Shown here piece after piece: positions 15,402 through 23,057 of a stretch of 32,400 nucleotides of DNA (positions within the stretch are counted from its first letter, which is position 1; every line of letters starts with the position of its first letter). The DNA is taken from contig NZ_JAQVCN010000058.1 in assembly GCF_028689785.1 (NCBI RefSeq), positions 1-32,400 on the forward strand, written 5' to 3'. The notes below the pieces were generated by a model. It ran no database searches and was not told the origin of the DNA. It saw only the letters and a list, made by a program, of their open reading frames with translations. The DNA comes from Zoogloea sp. (GTDB lineage Bacteria > Pseudomonadota > Gammaproteobacteria > Burkholderiales > Rhodocyclaceae). Made by a program: the position numbers and the translations under genes.

Positions 15402-15519
15402 GTTGAGTGAATTTGCCCCCAACTGAAAGGGTGCTGCCTGTAGCGTGGCATCCTCGTGGGGTCGATTTCATTGACCCCGGTCGCCCGCCGGGGGCGAGTC
15501 CCCGGCCCATGCCACGCTA
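15402..15519. repeat. REP-like intergenic element with three-way-junction fold
   Basis: Two parts are visible. At 15402-15420 the minus strand reads a 19-base motif matching 22242-22260 at 17 positions (core AATTCACTCAAC). At 15441-15519 an 11-base closing stem (TAGCGTGGCAT/ATGCCACGCTA) encloses two hairpins: GGGGTC/GACCCC with a nine-base loop (15458-15478) and GCCGGGG/CCCCGGC with a six-base loop (15487-15506). GGGGTCGATTTCA inside the first arm is a further degenerate copy of the motif. The remainder up to 15732 has a small ACCGG/CCGGT hairpin (15523-15536) and nothing else I recognise. Identification as REP/MITE-type DNA is inferred. Confidence 0.5.
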
Positions 15520-15732
15520 AACACCGGAAAGCCGGTCAGCAAGGGCTCAAGTGCCAGAAGGTCGAATGGAATGAACCTGCAATGTTCGCGCAAGGTGTGT
15601 AAAGCGCCTCCCTCCGACAGCCAAGGCTCTCCAAGCCCGGCGGGTCTGCCAGGAATAGTGATTACATACTTAACGCGGACATAGCTAATGAACTCGACTC
15701 CACGAGTGGGGTTTCCGCGGGGCAGGGGTAAA

Positions 15733-15765
15733 CAAAAGAAGGCCCCCCACCGTGAGGTGGAGGGC
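15733..15765 (-). terminator. Rho-independent terminator of phoX
   Basis: On the minus strand, arms GCCCTCCACC and GGTGGGGGGC (one wobble pair) with a four-base loop are followed by a T-rich stretch CTTCTTTTG. It lies 40 bases after the phoX stop. Confidence 0.85.
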
Positions 15766-15804
15766 TAAAGGGATGGCTGAGGATGAAACTACTGCTGCCG
15801 GGGA

Positions 15805-17982
15805 TCAGACGGCGATTTCGCCGCCGTTCGTGCGGGTGATGACGACGGTGGCCGAGCGCGGGCGCTTGGTGGAGGTGGCGTCTGTCTGGCTGGTGGGCCA
15901 GGCGCTGGTGGGGGAACTCAGGCTGCCGTCTTCACCCGGGTGCTGGACGTTGATGAACATCGTCTTGCGGTCGGGGGTCATGGCGACGCCAGTGATTTCG
16001 CACTGCTTGGGGCCGACCAGGAAGCGGCGTACAGTGGCTTCGGTGGCGTTGGCGCCCTTGATGGTGGGGGTGCCGCCAGCGGCAATGGCGGCGGAGCCAT
16101 CACCCACTTTGCCGGGAACGGCGGCCAGCAGCATGCAGTTGGTCACGTCGGTGTAGGCGCCGTCATCGGTTTCGATCCACAGCAGGCCGTTCTGGTCGAA
16201 CCACAGGCCGTCGGGGCTGGAGAAGTCATTCACGGCGGTCAGGGCGGACAGATTGACGTCGGCCGCAGCACCGGCTTCGGCGCCGAAGAGGTAGATGTCC
16301 CAGGCGAAGGTGGTGGCCGCGGGGTCACCACCGGCTTCGCGCCAGCGGATGATGTGGCCGTTGGGGTTGCCCTTCTGGGAGGTGGTGCCGCCCTTGATGT
16401 CTTCGTAGTAGCGCGGGTTGGCGGTGTCGGGCTTGAGTTGGCTGCCGGTGGGGGTGGCGGTAGGGGAGACCCGGTTGCTGTTGTTGGTGAGGGTCATGTA
16501 GACCTCGCCGTTGATCGGGTTCACTGCACCCCACTCGGGACGGTCCATCTTGGTGGCACCGACCACGTCGCCGGCGAGGCGGGCATTGACCAGCACATCG
16601 GCCTGATCGGCGAACGGATAGGTGGTGCTGCTGGCGGTGAGGCCGTTCTTGCCGTGGGTCAGTTCGACCCAGGTGCCGGAGCCGTCACTGTTGAACTTGG
16701 CCACGTAGAGGGTGCCTTCGCTCATGTACTTGGCGCCGGCGGTGTGGCCCTTGCCTACGTCGGCTGCGTCCCAAAGGGCCTTGGAGACAAACTTGTAGAT
16801 GTATTCGTTGCGGGAGTCGTCGCCCATGTAGAACACCACCGGCTTGCCGGCCACGGCCTTGCAGGGCCAGCAGCCTTCGTGGGCAAAGCGGCCCAGGCCG
16901 GTGTACTTGACCGGGGTGGAGTTGGGGTTGAAGGGGTCGATCTCGACGATCCAGCCAAAGGTGTTGAATACGTTGCGGTAGTCCTCGGTGGCGTTGGCTC
17001 CGGTCACGGAGGCGCTCCAGCGCACGAACAGGTCGTCGCTGCCGGCGGTGTCCCACAGGTAGGGGCTGTTGCGGCCCTGGGTCATGCCGTAGCGGTTGAG
17101 GGCGGTCACTTCCTTGGCGCTGCGCAGGGCGTTGTCGCCGGCGGCACGGCTGATGACGTTGGTGAAGTTCTCTTCACAGGTCAGGTAGGTGCCCCAGGGG
17201 GTGTAGCCGTTTCCGCAGTTGTTGTTGGTGCCACGGGTGGTGGTGCCGTCGGTCGAGTACTTGGTCTGCAGCAGGGCGTTGCCCCGGGCCGGGCCGGCGA
17301 AGACCATGGGGGTGGCGGAAGTAACGCGGCGGTTGTAGGTGGAGCCGCGGACCATGCTCATGGCGGTGCCGGAGCTGCCGCGGCGGATCTCGGCGACGCT
17401 CACGCCGTGGGCGTAGATCTCCTTCTCCACCTCGGTGGCGGAGCGGGTGGCGCCGGCGGTGCGGCCGTTGCTGTGCAGAGCGTAGGGGCCGACCACGTAC
17501 TCGTGGTTGACGCACAGGATGCCCCGGTCGGAGCGGCTGGCATCGAAGGCGCCAGCGTCGGACAGACCGAAGTAGTGCATGCCGTCGTGGCCGTCGCCGA
17601 TACGGCGATTGTAGGAGTCGGCGCTCTCGCTGCCGTTGTCGGCCCAGGCAGCGTCGGTGGTGGTGAGCGGGTCGCCCAGGGCGTGGAGGATGCTGATCTC
17701 GTAACCGGCAGGTACGGTGACGACGTCCTTGAGGTTCTTGGCTACGGCGTCGAAGCTCAGGCTGGGGCTGTCATTCCGGTTGTTGCTGCTGCCTCCACAG
17801 GCGCTCAGGCCGAGGCCGCTGAACAGGGCCGTGGTGGAGGCGGCGATGCCACCCTTGAGGACGCCCCGGCGGCTCAGACGAACGTCGATGATGTCCTGGA
17901 TGTGAGTGTTGTTGGACGGATTGGTGTTGTCACCGTCGTTCATCGGGGAGGTTTGAAGGGGCTGGCCGGAAAGCGTCGGCAT
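15805..17982 (-). CDS. phoX: PhoX-family alkaline phosphatase, Tat-exported, probable lipoprotein
   Basis: A 725-residue phosphomonoesterase of the PhoX family, which uses an iron-calcium cofactor and releases phosphate from organic esters outside the cytoplasm. Family blocks include GILCVNHEYVVGPYALH, NNCGNGYTPWGTYLTCEENF, LGRFAHEG and RPEWGAVNPINGEVYMTLTNN. The export signal has a long n-region and twin arginines at 38-39 (LSRRGVLKG). Its hydrophobic core ends LSAC, giving a possible lipobox with Cys62. The start at 17982 has AGGAG eight bases upstream; Met14 lacks a ribosome site. The gene is divergent from pstS and a Pho-box-like sequence lies about 50-70 bases upstream, so induction by phosphate limitation through PhoB is inferred. 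Confidence 0.95.
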   Translation of the reverse strand: MPTLSGQPLQTSPMNDGDNTNPSNNTHIQDIIDVRLSRRGVLKGGIAASTTALFSGLGLSACGGSSNNRNDSPSLSFDAVAKNLKDVVTVPAGYEISILHALGDPLTTTDAAWADNGSESADSYNRRIGDGHDGMHYFGLSDAGAFDASRSDRGILCVNHEYVVGPYALHSNGRTAGATRSATEVEKEIYAHGVSVAEIRRGSSGTAMSMVRGSTYNRRVTSATPMVFAGPARGNALLQTKYSTDGTTTRGTNNNCGNGYTPWGTYLTCEENFTNVISRAAGDNALRSAKEVTALNRYGMTQGRNSPYLWDTAGSDDLFVRWSASVTGANATEDYRNVFNTFGWIVEIDPFNPNSTPVKYTGLGRFAHEGCWPCKAVAGKPVVFYMGDDSRNEYIYKFVSKALWDAADVGKGHTAGAKYMSEGTLYVAKFNSDGSGTWVELTHGKNGLTASSTTYPFADQADVLVNARLAGDVVGATKMDRPEWGAVNPINGEVYMTLTNNSNRVSPTATPTGSQLKPDTANPRYYEDIKGGTTSQKGNPNGHIIRWREAGGDPAATTFAWDIYLFGAEAGAAADVNLSALTAVNDFSSPDGLWFDQNGLLWIETDDGAYTDVTNCMLLAAVPGKVGDGSAAIAAGGTPTIKGANATEATVRRFLVGPKQCEITGVAMTPDRKTMFINVQHPGEDGSLSSPTSAWPTSQTDATSTKRPRSATVVITRTNGGEIAV

Positions 17983-18033
17983 GAAGTTTCTCCTGGTTGA
18001 GGGCTGATCAGCCGGCTATGGTCTTGAATACAG

Positions 18034-18051
18034 ATGAAGGCTTGATGACAG
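18034..18051 (-). promoter_or_regulatory. Pho box candidate for phoX
   Basis: The minus strand reads CTGTCAT-CAAG-CCTTCAT, two PhoB-type seven-base direct repeats separated by four bases. The first half is a perfect consensus match and the second is degenerate. It lies about 50 bases upstream of the phoX start. A -10 box at the expected distance is weak (CATAGC). Confidence 0.6.
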
Positions 18052-18176
18052 GATTGCGGCAGAGGGCCCTTTTGCAAAGCGTCATCGGGCTGACATGCTG
18101 GTGGGGCATACACCATGTGGCCGCTGGGCGTGGCGGAGTTGCTGCGCTGCAGTAGAGTTTGCAACCGTAAGATGAC

Positions 18177-18210
18177 TTGTCACAGTATCGTCACATTGGG
18201 TCGCTAATCT
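18177..18210 (+). promoter_or_regulatory. Pho box and -10 element of the pst operon
   Basis: TTGTCAC-AGTA-TCGTCAC (18177-18194) is a two-repeat PhoB box with the canonical 11-base period. TAATCT (18205-18210) follows ten bases later, where the -10 box of a PhoB-activated promoter belongs, the second repeat taking the place of a -35. It is about 90 bases upstream of pstS. Between the two Pho boxes (18052-18176) I see no gene. Confidence 0.75.
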
Positions 18211-18300
18211 TCGGTGCTGACATCAAGGGTTGTGGATCGTCCGGTCATGGCGATCCCGACTGACAGAGTTTCGATTTCCCAAAAGCCTCAGGAGAGTTTC

Positions 18301-19341
18301 ATGCTGAAAGCCGTGTCCCGCTCGCTTCTCGTTACTGCCGGTGCTGCGCTGGCGTCTTCCGCCTTTGCTGCTGACATCACTGGCGCGGGTGCCTCTTTCC
18401 CGGCCCCGATCTACTCCAAGTGGGCTGATGCTTACCACAAGGCGACCGGCCACAAGGTGAATTACCAGTCCATCGGCTCCAGCGGCGGCATCAAGCAGAT
18501 CACTGCCAAGACCGTTGATTTTGGCGCCTCCGACATGCCCCTGTCCCCCGAGCAGCTCGAGAAGGACGGCCTGCAGCAATTTCCGACCGTGATTGGTGGC
18601 GTGGTCCCCGTGGTGAACGTTCCGGGCGTCAAGCCGGGCCAACTGAAGCTGACTGGCGAACTGCTGGCCAACATCTATCTGGGCAAGATCACCAAGTGGA
18701 ATGACCCGGCCCTGGTTGCCCTCAATCCTGGCCTGAACCTGCCGGGCAACGACATCGGCGTGGTCCGTCGCGCTGATGGCTCCGGCACCACTTTCATCTT
18801 CACCAACTACCTGTCCAAGGTGAGCAGCGAGTGGAAGGAGAAGGTCAAGGAAGGCGCTGCCGTGCAGTGGCCGCTGGGCCTGGGCGGCAAGGGCAACGAG
18901 GGCGTGTCCGCCTTCGTGCAGAAGCTGCCGGGCGCCATCGGCTACGTGGAATACGCCTACGCCAAGCAGAACAAGCTGACCTTCGCTTCCCTGAAGAACA
19001 AGGACGGCCATTTCGTGCTGCCCGACGATGAGAACTTCAAGGCCGCCGCCGCTGGCGCCGACTGGAGCAAGAACGCCTTCTACGAAATCCTGACCGACAA
19101 GCCGGGCAAGGACAGCTGGCCCATCACCGGTGCCACCTTTGTGCTGATGCACAAGACCCAGGACAAGCCCGTCCAGGGCGCCGAAGCGCTCCAGTTCTTC
19201 GACTGGGCCTACAAGAACGGCGGCAAGCTGGCCACTGATCTCGACTACGTTCCCCTGCCCGAAGCCACCGTCAAGCTGATCCGTGCTTCCTGGGGCAACC
19301 TGAAGGACGCTTCCGGCAAGGCTGTCTTCTCCGCCAAGTAA
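18301..19341 (+). CDS. pstS: Phosphate-binding protein PstS
   Basis: A 346-residue periplasmic receptor of the high-affinity phosphate ABC transporter. A signal peptide covers residues 1-23 (cleavage after SAFA), followed by [18 protein letters not shown]. The phosphate-binding segments are visible: [30 protein letters not shown] and [17 protein letters not shown]. An in-frame extension to 18214 is unlikely because AGGAG precedes the ATG at 18301 and the signal peptide starts there. It is first in pstSCAB. A stem-loop follows the gene, consistent with more PstS than membrane components being made. Confidence 0.97.
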   Translation: MLKAVSRSLLVTAGAALASSAFAADITGAGASFPAPIYSKWADAYHKATGHKVNYQSIGSSGGIKQITAKTVDFGASDMPLSPEQLEKDGLQQFPTVIGGVVPVVNVPGVKPGQLKLTGELLANIYLGKITKWNDPALVALNPGLNLPGNDIGVVRRADGSGTTFIFTNYLSKVSSEWKEKVKEGAAVQWPLGLGGKGNEGVSAFVQKLPGAIGYVEYAYAKQNKLTFASLKNKDGHFVLPDDENFKAAAAGADWSKNAFYEILTDKPGKDSWPITGATFVLMHKTQDKPVQGAEALQFFDWAYKNGGKLATDLDYVPLPEATVKLIRASWGNLKDASGKAVFSAK

Positions 19342-19370
19342 GAACGGCTTTCGCAGTCTGATGTAACGAG

Positions 19371-19399
19371 AAGGCCGGCAGAGGAGACTCTCCGGCCTT
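19371..19399 (+). terminator. Stem-loop between pstS and pstC
   Basis: Perfect eight-base arms AAGGCCGG and CCGGCCTT enclose a 13-base loop, followed only by GTCTTC. Without a real T-run it is more likely a partial terminator or mRNA-stabilising hairpin that raises PstS output relative to PstCAB. Confidence 0.55.
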
Positions 19400-19446
19400 G
19401 TCTTCAAATCTACGGATCATATTTCATGAACACTGAGGTCATAGAC

Positions 19447-20418
19447 ATGAATAGCCGGCCCATTGATACCGCTCCGCCGGTACGCAAGCCGGTGAATCAG
19501 ATGGGTTCGAGGATCTTCGGTGGCCTGTCCATGTTGTTCGCGCTGCTGGCCCTGATCCTGCTGGCTGGGATCATCGTGGCGTTGACGATCGAATCCATGC
19601 CGAGCCTGAAGGCTTTCGGGCCGGCCTTCCTGTTTTCCAGCGAGTGGAATCCCCCCGCTGAGCAGTTCGGAGCCCTCATTCCGATCTACGGCACCCTGGT
19701 GACTTCCATCATCGCCCTGGTGATCGCCGTGCCGGTCAGCTTCGGCATCGCCCTGTTCCTGACCGAACTCTCGCCTCTGTGGCTGCGCCGTCCCCTGGGT
19801 ACGGCGGTCGAACTGCTGGCCGCGGTGCCGTCCATCGTCTTCGGCATGTGGGGCCTTCTGGTCTTCGCTCCGATCTTCGCCGAGTACATTCAGCCGCTTC
19901 TGGCAGCCACGCTGGGCAAGCTCCCCTTCATTGGCCAACTGTTCTCCGGCCCGTCCCTGGGCATCGGCCTGTTGTGCGCTGGTGTCATCCTGGCGGTCAT
20001 GATCATCCCTTACATCGCGTCGGTGATGCGTGACGTGTTCGAAGTCACTCCGGCGATGCTCAAGGAATCGGCCTACGGTCTGGGCTGTACCACCTGGGAA
20101 GTGATGTGGCGTGTCGTGCTGCCCTATACCAAGAACGGCGTGGTGGGCGGCATCATGCTCGGCCTCGGCCGTGCGCTGGGGGAGACCATGGCGGTCACCT
20201 TCGTCATCGGCAACACCAACTTCCTGTCTACGGCGTCGCTGTTCGCGCCCGGTAACAGCATCACCTCGGCCCTGGCCAACGAGTTTGCGGAGGCCGAGCG
20301 CGGTCTGCACACCGCCTCGCTGATGGAGCTGGGCCTGATCCTGTTTGTCATCACGCTGATCGTGCTGGTGCTCTCCAAGCTCCTGCTGCTCCGCCTGTCC
20401 GCCAACGAAGGACGCTGA
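19447..20418 (+). CDS. pstC: Phosphate ABC transporter permease PstC
   Basis: An inner-membrane permease of 323 residues (330 from an upstream ATG at 19426) with six main helices. The PstC hallmark loop [30 protein letters not shown] is followed by the permease core. The EAA-type coupling loop [20 protein letters not shown] contacts PstB, and [16 protein letters not shown] is a conserved block. I prefer the ATG at 19447 because GAGG lies eight bases upstream (19435-19438) while 19426 has no ribosome site. The stop is three bases before pstA. With PstA it forms the phosphate channel and, in E. coli, part of the PhoR signalling complex. Confidence 0.95.
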   Translation: MNSRPIDTAPPVRKPVNQMGSRIFGGLSMLFALLALILLAGIIVALTIESMPSLKAFGPAFLFSSEWNPPAEQFGALIPIYGTLVTSIIALVIAVPVSFGIALFLTELSPLWLRRPLGTAVELLAAVPSIVFGMWGLLVFAPIFAEYIQPLLAATLGKLPFIGQLFSGPSLGIGLLCAGVILAVMIIPYIASVMRDVFEVTPAMLKESAYGLGCTTWEVMWRVVLPYTKNGVVGGIMLGLGRALGETMAVTFVIGNTNFLSTASLFAPGNSITSALANEFAEAERGLHTASLMELGLILFVITLIVLVLSKLLLLRLSANEGR

Positions 20419-20421
20419 TCC

Positions 20422-21264
20422 ATGGAACTTCTCGCCCGTCGCAAATTGACCAACCAGGTCGCTCTCGGCATGTCCATGGCGGCCATGGTCTTCGGCCTGT
20501 TCTGGCTGGCCTGGATCCTGCTCACCGTGATCCAGCTGGGGATCGATGGCCTGTCCCTGTCTCTCTTCACTGAAATGACGCCGCCGCCGGGGGCCGAAAC
20601 CGGTGGTCTCGCCAATGCCATTGTAGGTAGCCTGATCCTGGTTGGGCTCGGTACCCTGGTCGGTACGCCCATCGGCATCATGGCCGGCATCTACCTGGCG
20701 GAGTACGGTCGTTACACCCTGCTTGGCCGGGTGACCCGCTTCGTCAATGACCTGCTGTTGTCTGCCCCGTCCATCGTTATCGGCCTGTTCGTGTATGCGG
20801 TGATCGTGGCCACCACCGGCAAGTTCTCGGCCTGGTCCGGTGCTGTCGCCCTGGCCCTGCTGGTACTGCCCATCGTGGTCCGCACCACCGAGAACATGCT
20901 GATGCTGGTGCCGGGCTCCCTGCGGGAAGCGGCTTTCGCCCTGGGGGCGCCCAAGCATGTGGTGATCCGCAAGGTGACCCTGCGTGCGGCCCGCAGTGGT
21001 GTGGTGACCGGTGTGCTGCTGGCCGTGGCGCGTATCGCCGGCGAGACCGCACCGCTGCTCTTCACCGCCCTGTCGAACCAGTTCTGGAGCCTTGATCTGA
21101 ACGAGCCGATGGCGAACCTGCCGGTGACCATCTTCAAGTTCGCCATGAGTCCCTTCGAGGACTGGCAGCGTCTGGCCTGGGCCGGCGTGCTGCTGATCAC
21201 CCTGGGTGTCCTTGGCCTCAACATTATTGCCCGCGTGATGTTCCGCGCCGAAAAACTCCATTAA
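20422..21264 (+). CDS. pstA: Phosphate ABC transporter permease PstA
   Basis: A 280-residue permease partner of PstC, with about six membrane segments. Family blocks include [55 protein letters not shown] and the EAA loop [26 protein letters not shown], followed by [19 protein letters not shown] precedes the ATG. The gene starts three bases after pstC and ends 12 bases before pstB, so the three genes form one translational unit. Length and motifs are normal; nothing is missing. Confidence 0.97.
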   Translation: MELLARRKLTNQVALGMSMAAMVFGLFWLAWILLTVIQLGIDGLSLSLFTEMTPPPGAETGGLANAIVGSLILVGLGTLVGTPIGIMAGIYLAEYGRYTLLGRVTRFVNDLLLSAPSIVIGLFVYAVIVATTGKFSAWSGAVALALLVLPIVVRTTENMLMLVPGSLREAAFALGAPKHVVIRKVTLRAARSGVVTGVLLAVARIAGETAPLLFTALSNQFWSLDLNEPMANLPVTIFKFAMSPFEDWQRLAWAGVLLITLGVLGLNIIARVMFRAEKLH

Positions 21265-21276
21265 AAGAGTCTTCCC

Positions 21277-22071
21277 ATGCAAGCAGCCAACCAATCCAAG
21301 CAGAGTGTCATCACCGGTCCGACGCAGATTGCGTTCCGGAACTTCAACTTCTACTACGGCGAGTTCCTGGCGCTGAAGAACATCAACTTCGAGATGGAGA
21401 AGAACAAGGTCACGGCATTCATCGGACCTTCCGGCTGTGGCAAATCAACGCTGCTGCGCACCATCAACCGCATGTACGACCTCTACCCCAACCAGCGGGC
21501 CGAGGGCGAGATCCTCCTCAACAATGAGAATCTCCTCAGCCCCAAGGTGGATGTCACCACCCTGCGGGCGCGGGTGGGCATGGTGTTCCAGAAGCCGACG
21601 CCGTTCCCCATGTCGATTTTCGACAACATCGCCTTCGGCGTGTCCCTGCACGAGAAGCTGAGCCGCGCCGAGCTGGAAGAGCGGGTCCAGTGGGCGCTGG
21701 TCAAGGCCGCCCTGTGGCCCGAGGTGAAGGACAAACTGCACCAGAGCGGCATGAGCCTTTCCGGTGGTCAGCAGCAGCGTCTGTGCATTGCCCGCGGTAT
21801 CGCGGTCAAGCCCGAAGTGCTGTTGCTGGACGAGCCGACCTCGGCCCTCGACCCGATCTCCACCTCGCGCATCGAAGAGTTGGTGATCGAGCTGAAGAAC
21901 GATTTCACCATCGTTATCGTGACCCACAACATGCAGCAGGCGGCGCGGATCTCCGACTACACCGCCTACATGTACCTGGGCGAGTTGATCGAATACGGTG
22001 TGACCGACGAGCTCTTCCTGCGTCCGAAGAAGAAGGAAACCGAGGACTACATCACCGGCCGCTTCGGCTGA
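21277..22071 (+). CDS. pstB: Phosphate ABC transporter ATP-binding protein PstB
   Basis: A 264-residue ATPase that drives phosphate import through PstCA. Walker A is GPSGCGKST (50-58). The Q-loop lies in [18 protein letters not shown], a typical PstB sequence. The signature is [14 protein letters not shown], Walker B is [12 protein letters not shown], and the switch His is in [15 protein letters not shown]. It ends the operon: a double hairpin with a strong terminator follows. phoU, which usually comes next, is not here, nor are phoB or phoR, so those must be elsewhere. Confidence 0.98.
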   Translation: MQAANQSKQSVITGPTQIAFRNFNFYYGEFLALKNINFEMEKNKVTAFIGPSGCGKSTLLRTINRMYDLYPNQRAEGEILLNNENLLSPKVDVTTLRARVGMVFQKPTPFPMSIFDNIAFGVSLHEKLSRAELEERVQWALVKAALWPEVKDKLHQSGMSLSGGQQQRLCIARGIAVKPEVLLLDEPTSALDPISTSRIEELVIELKNDFTIVIVTHNMQQAARISDYTAYMYLGELIEYGVTDELFLRPKKKETEDYITGRFG

Positions 22072-22127
22072 TGGCCGCAGCGCCCTGGAGGCCGAAGGTC
22101 TTCCAGGGCGAGGGGAGTGGATGCGAG

Positions 22128-22164
22128 AAGGACATCTGCCTTTCAGGGGCAGGTGTCCTTTTTT
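22128..22164 (+). terminator. Rho-independent terminator of the pst operon
   Basis: Thirteen-base arms (AAGGACATCTGCC and GGCAGGTGTCCTT, one wobble pair), a seven-base loop and a run of T residues. A second hairpin with arms CGCCCTGGA/TCCAGGGCG (22081-22110) comes just before it. Confidence 0.93.
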
Positions 22165-22239
22165 CAATTTGTATGCGGCAAAGGTAGAGGAGCAGGCAGA
22201 AGGCGTTTGTCGGACGTGGTGACGCTGGCTGGATCGGCC

Positions 22240-22326
22240 GTGGGGTCGAATTCACTCAACCTCGGACCCGAATTAAAGGCATGCCGATGATTCAGGCGAC
22301 TGAAGTCGAGTCAATTCGACCCCCAC
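22240..22326. repeat. REP/MITE-like inverted-repeat element
   Basis: An 87-base element between pstB and the phasin gene. Its ends are imperfect inverted repeats: left GTGGGGTCGAATTCACTC and right (complement) GTGGGGGTCGAATTGACTC, one base longer. A small TCAG/CTGA hairpin lies inside. The left end matches the motif at 15402-15420 at 17 of 19 positions. GGGGTC-GAATT motifs of this kind are common in repeats mobilised by REP-associated transposases, but no transposase is present here. Confidence 0.55.
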
Positions 22327-22355
22327 AAACACAAACGGCGCCCGAGGGCGCCGTT
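22326..22355 (-). terminator. Rho-independent terminator of the phasin gene
   Basis: A perfect inverted repeat (AACGGCGCC arms, short CGAG-type loop, 22334-22355) is followed on the minus strand by the T-rich TGTTTGTGTTTG. It lies 22 bases beyond the phasin stop. Confidence 0.8.
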
Positions 22356-22377
22356 GGCTACAGCAGGATCGCGCCGA

Positions 22378-22881
22378 TTACTTCTTCGGGCTGATCTTGG
22401 TGAAGGCCTGGAAGGCTTCGGTGGAGGCCTTGGTCATCTGCTCGTAGGCGGCACGGGCGGTGTCCATGGCGCTCTGGATGGAACCCAGGGCGTTGTTGTC
22501 GCCGATCGGCATGCCCTTGAACATCTTCTGCAGGGATTCGAACATGTCCTGGCCGCCACCGGTGAGCTGCTCGCTGACCATCTTGCCGACTTCGGCCTGG
22601 GTCTTGGAGGTGATCTCGGCGATCTCGCGGGCACAGGAGAGCATCTTTTCGGTGGTGGCCTGGGCGTAGGCGGTACGCAGGTTCAGGGCTTCGGCCGGAT
22701 CCTTGACGGAGGAGAGGGCCTTGGCGTTGGCCACACCTTCTTCAAACAGGGACTTGGCGGTGCCGACTTGCAGCTCCATGATGCGCTGGGAGTTTTCGAT
22801 CGACAACTGGGCGAGGCGCATGGCGGCCTCAAGGTTCTTTTTCTGGATCTCGTTGAATTGCTGTTCTTGCTTGGTCGCCAT
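22378..22881 (-). CDS. Phasin, polyhydroxyalkanoate granule-associated protein
   Basis: A 167-residue, almost wholly helical protein of the phasin_2 family. These small amphipathic proteins coat polyhydroxyalkanoate granules and control their number and size. Recognisable stretches are NEIQKKNLEAAMRLAQLSIENSQRIMELQVGTAKSLFEEGVANAKAL and the middle EITSKTQAEVGKMVSEQL. There is no signal peptide or membrane segment. The ATG at 22881 (MATKQEQQF) is preferred over 22893 because GGAG lies six bases before it. It is a single gene with its own terminator; a palindrome over the likely promoter may be its operator. Confidence 0.93.
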   Translation of the reverse strand: MATKQEQQFNEIQKKNLEAAMRLAQLSIENSQRIMELQVGTAKSLFEEGVANAKALSSVKDPAEALNLRTAYAQATTEKMLSCAREIAEITSKTQAEVGKMVSEQLTGGGQDMFESLQKMFKGMPIGDNNALGSIQSAMDTARAAYEQMTKASTEAFQAFTKISPKK

Positions 22882-23013
22882 AGTTTTCTCCACATTGTTG
22901 TTGAACAGTTAGAGACGCAGACTTGTTGTCTCCCGCAGCCTCTTGCCAAAAACGATATCACACGCTCATGCACGGAGAAGGGGCGTTGCATAAATAAATG
23001 ATGCTTTTGATAA

Positions 23014-23035
23014 ATTATGTTGCAGCGCAGCAACA
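23014..23035 (-). promoter_or_regulatory. Putative phasin promoter with overlapping palindrome
   Basis: On the minus strand CATAAT (23019-23014) is a five-of-six -10 box about 130 bases upstream of the phasin start. The palindrome TGTTGCAGCGCAGCAACA (23018-23035, 16 of 18 symmetric) overlaps it. Its GC-rich TGC/GCA content resembles sites bound by PhaR, the granule-responsive phasin repressor. The sequence is seen; PhaR binding is inferred. Confidence 0.4.
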
Positions 23036-23057
23036 GGTGTTGCGCTGGAGCCCCGCA

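Noticed and set aside
15220-15510. A 96-codon minus-strand frame across the porin end and the REP-like element
   Set aside because: It runs through the porin terminator and the inverted repeats; its sequence merely reflects those structures.
15441-15519. An integron attC site as an explanation of the cloverleaf-like structure
   Set aside because: The expected RYYYAAC and GTTRRRY core sites are not at the ends, and no integrase or gene cassette is nearby.
15940-18000. A 686-codon frame on the plus strand opposite phoX, and other long antisense frames (for example 1941-4229, 19417-21294, 23406-25217, 29223-30647)
   Set aside because: All lie opposite firmly identified genes, have repetitive unnatural composition and lack start signals or domains.
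18223-19407. A 394-codon open frame antisense to pstS
   Set aside because: Same cause: GC-rich third positions keep the antisense frame open. PstS motifs on the plus strand explain the sequence.
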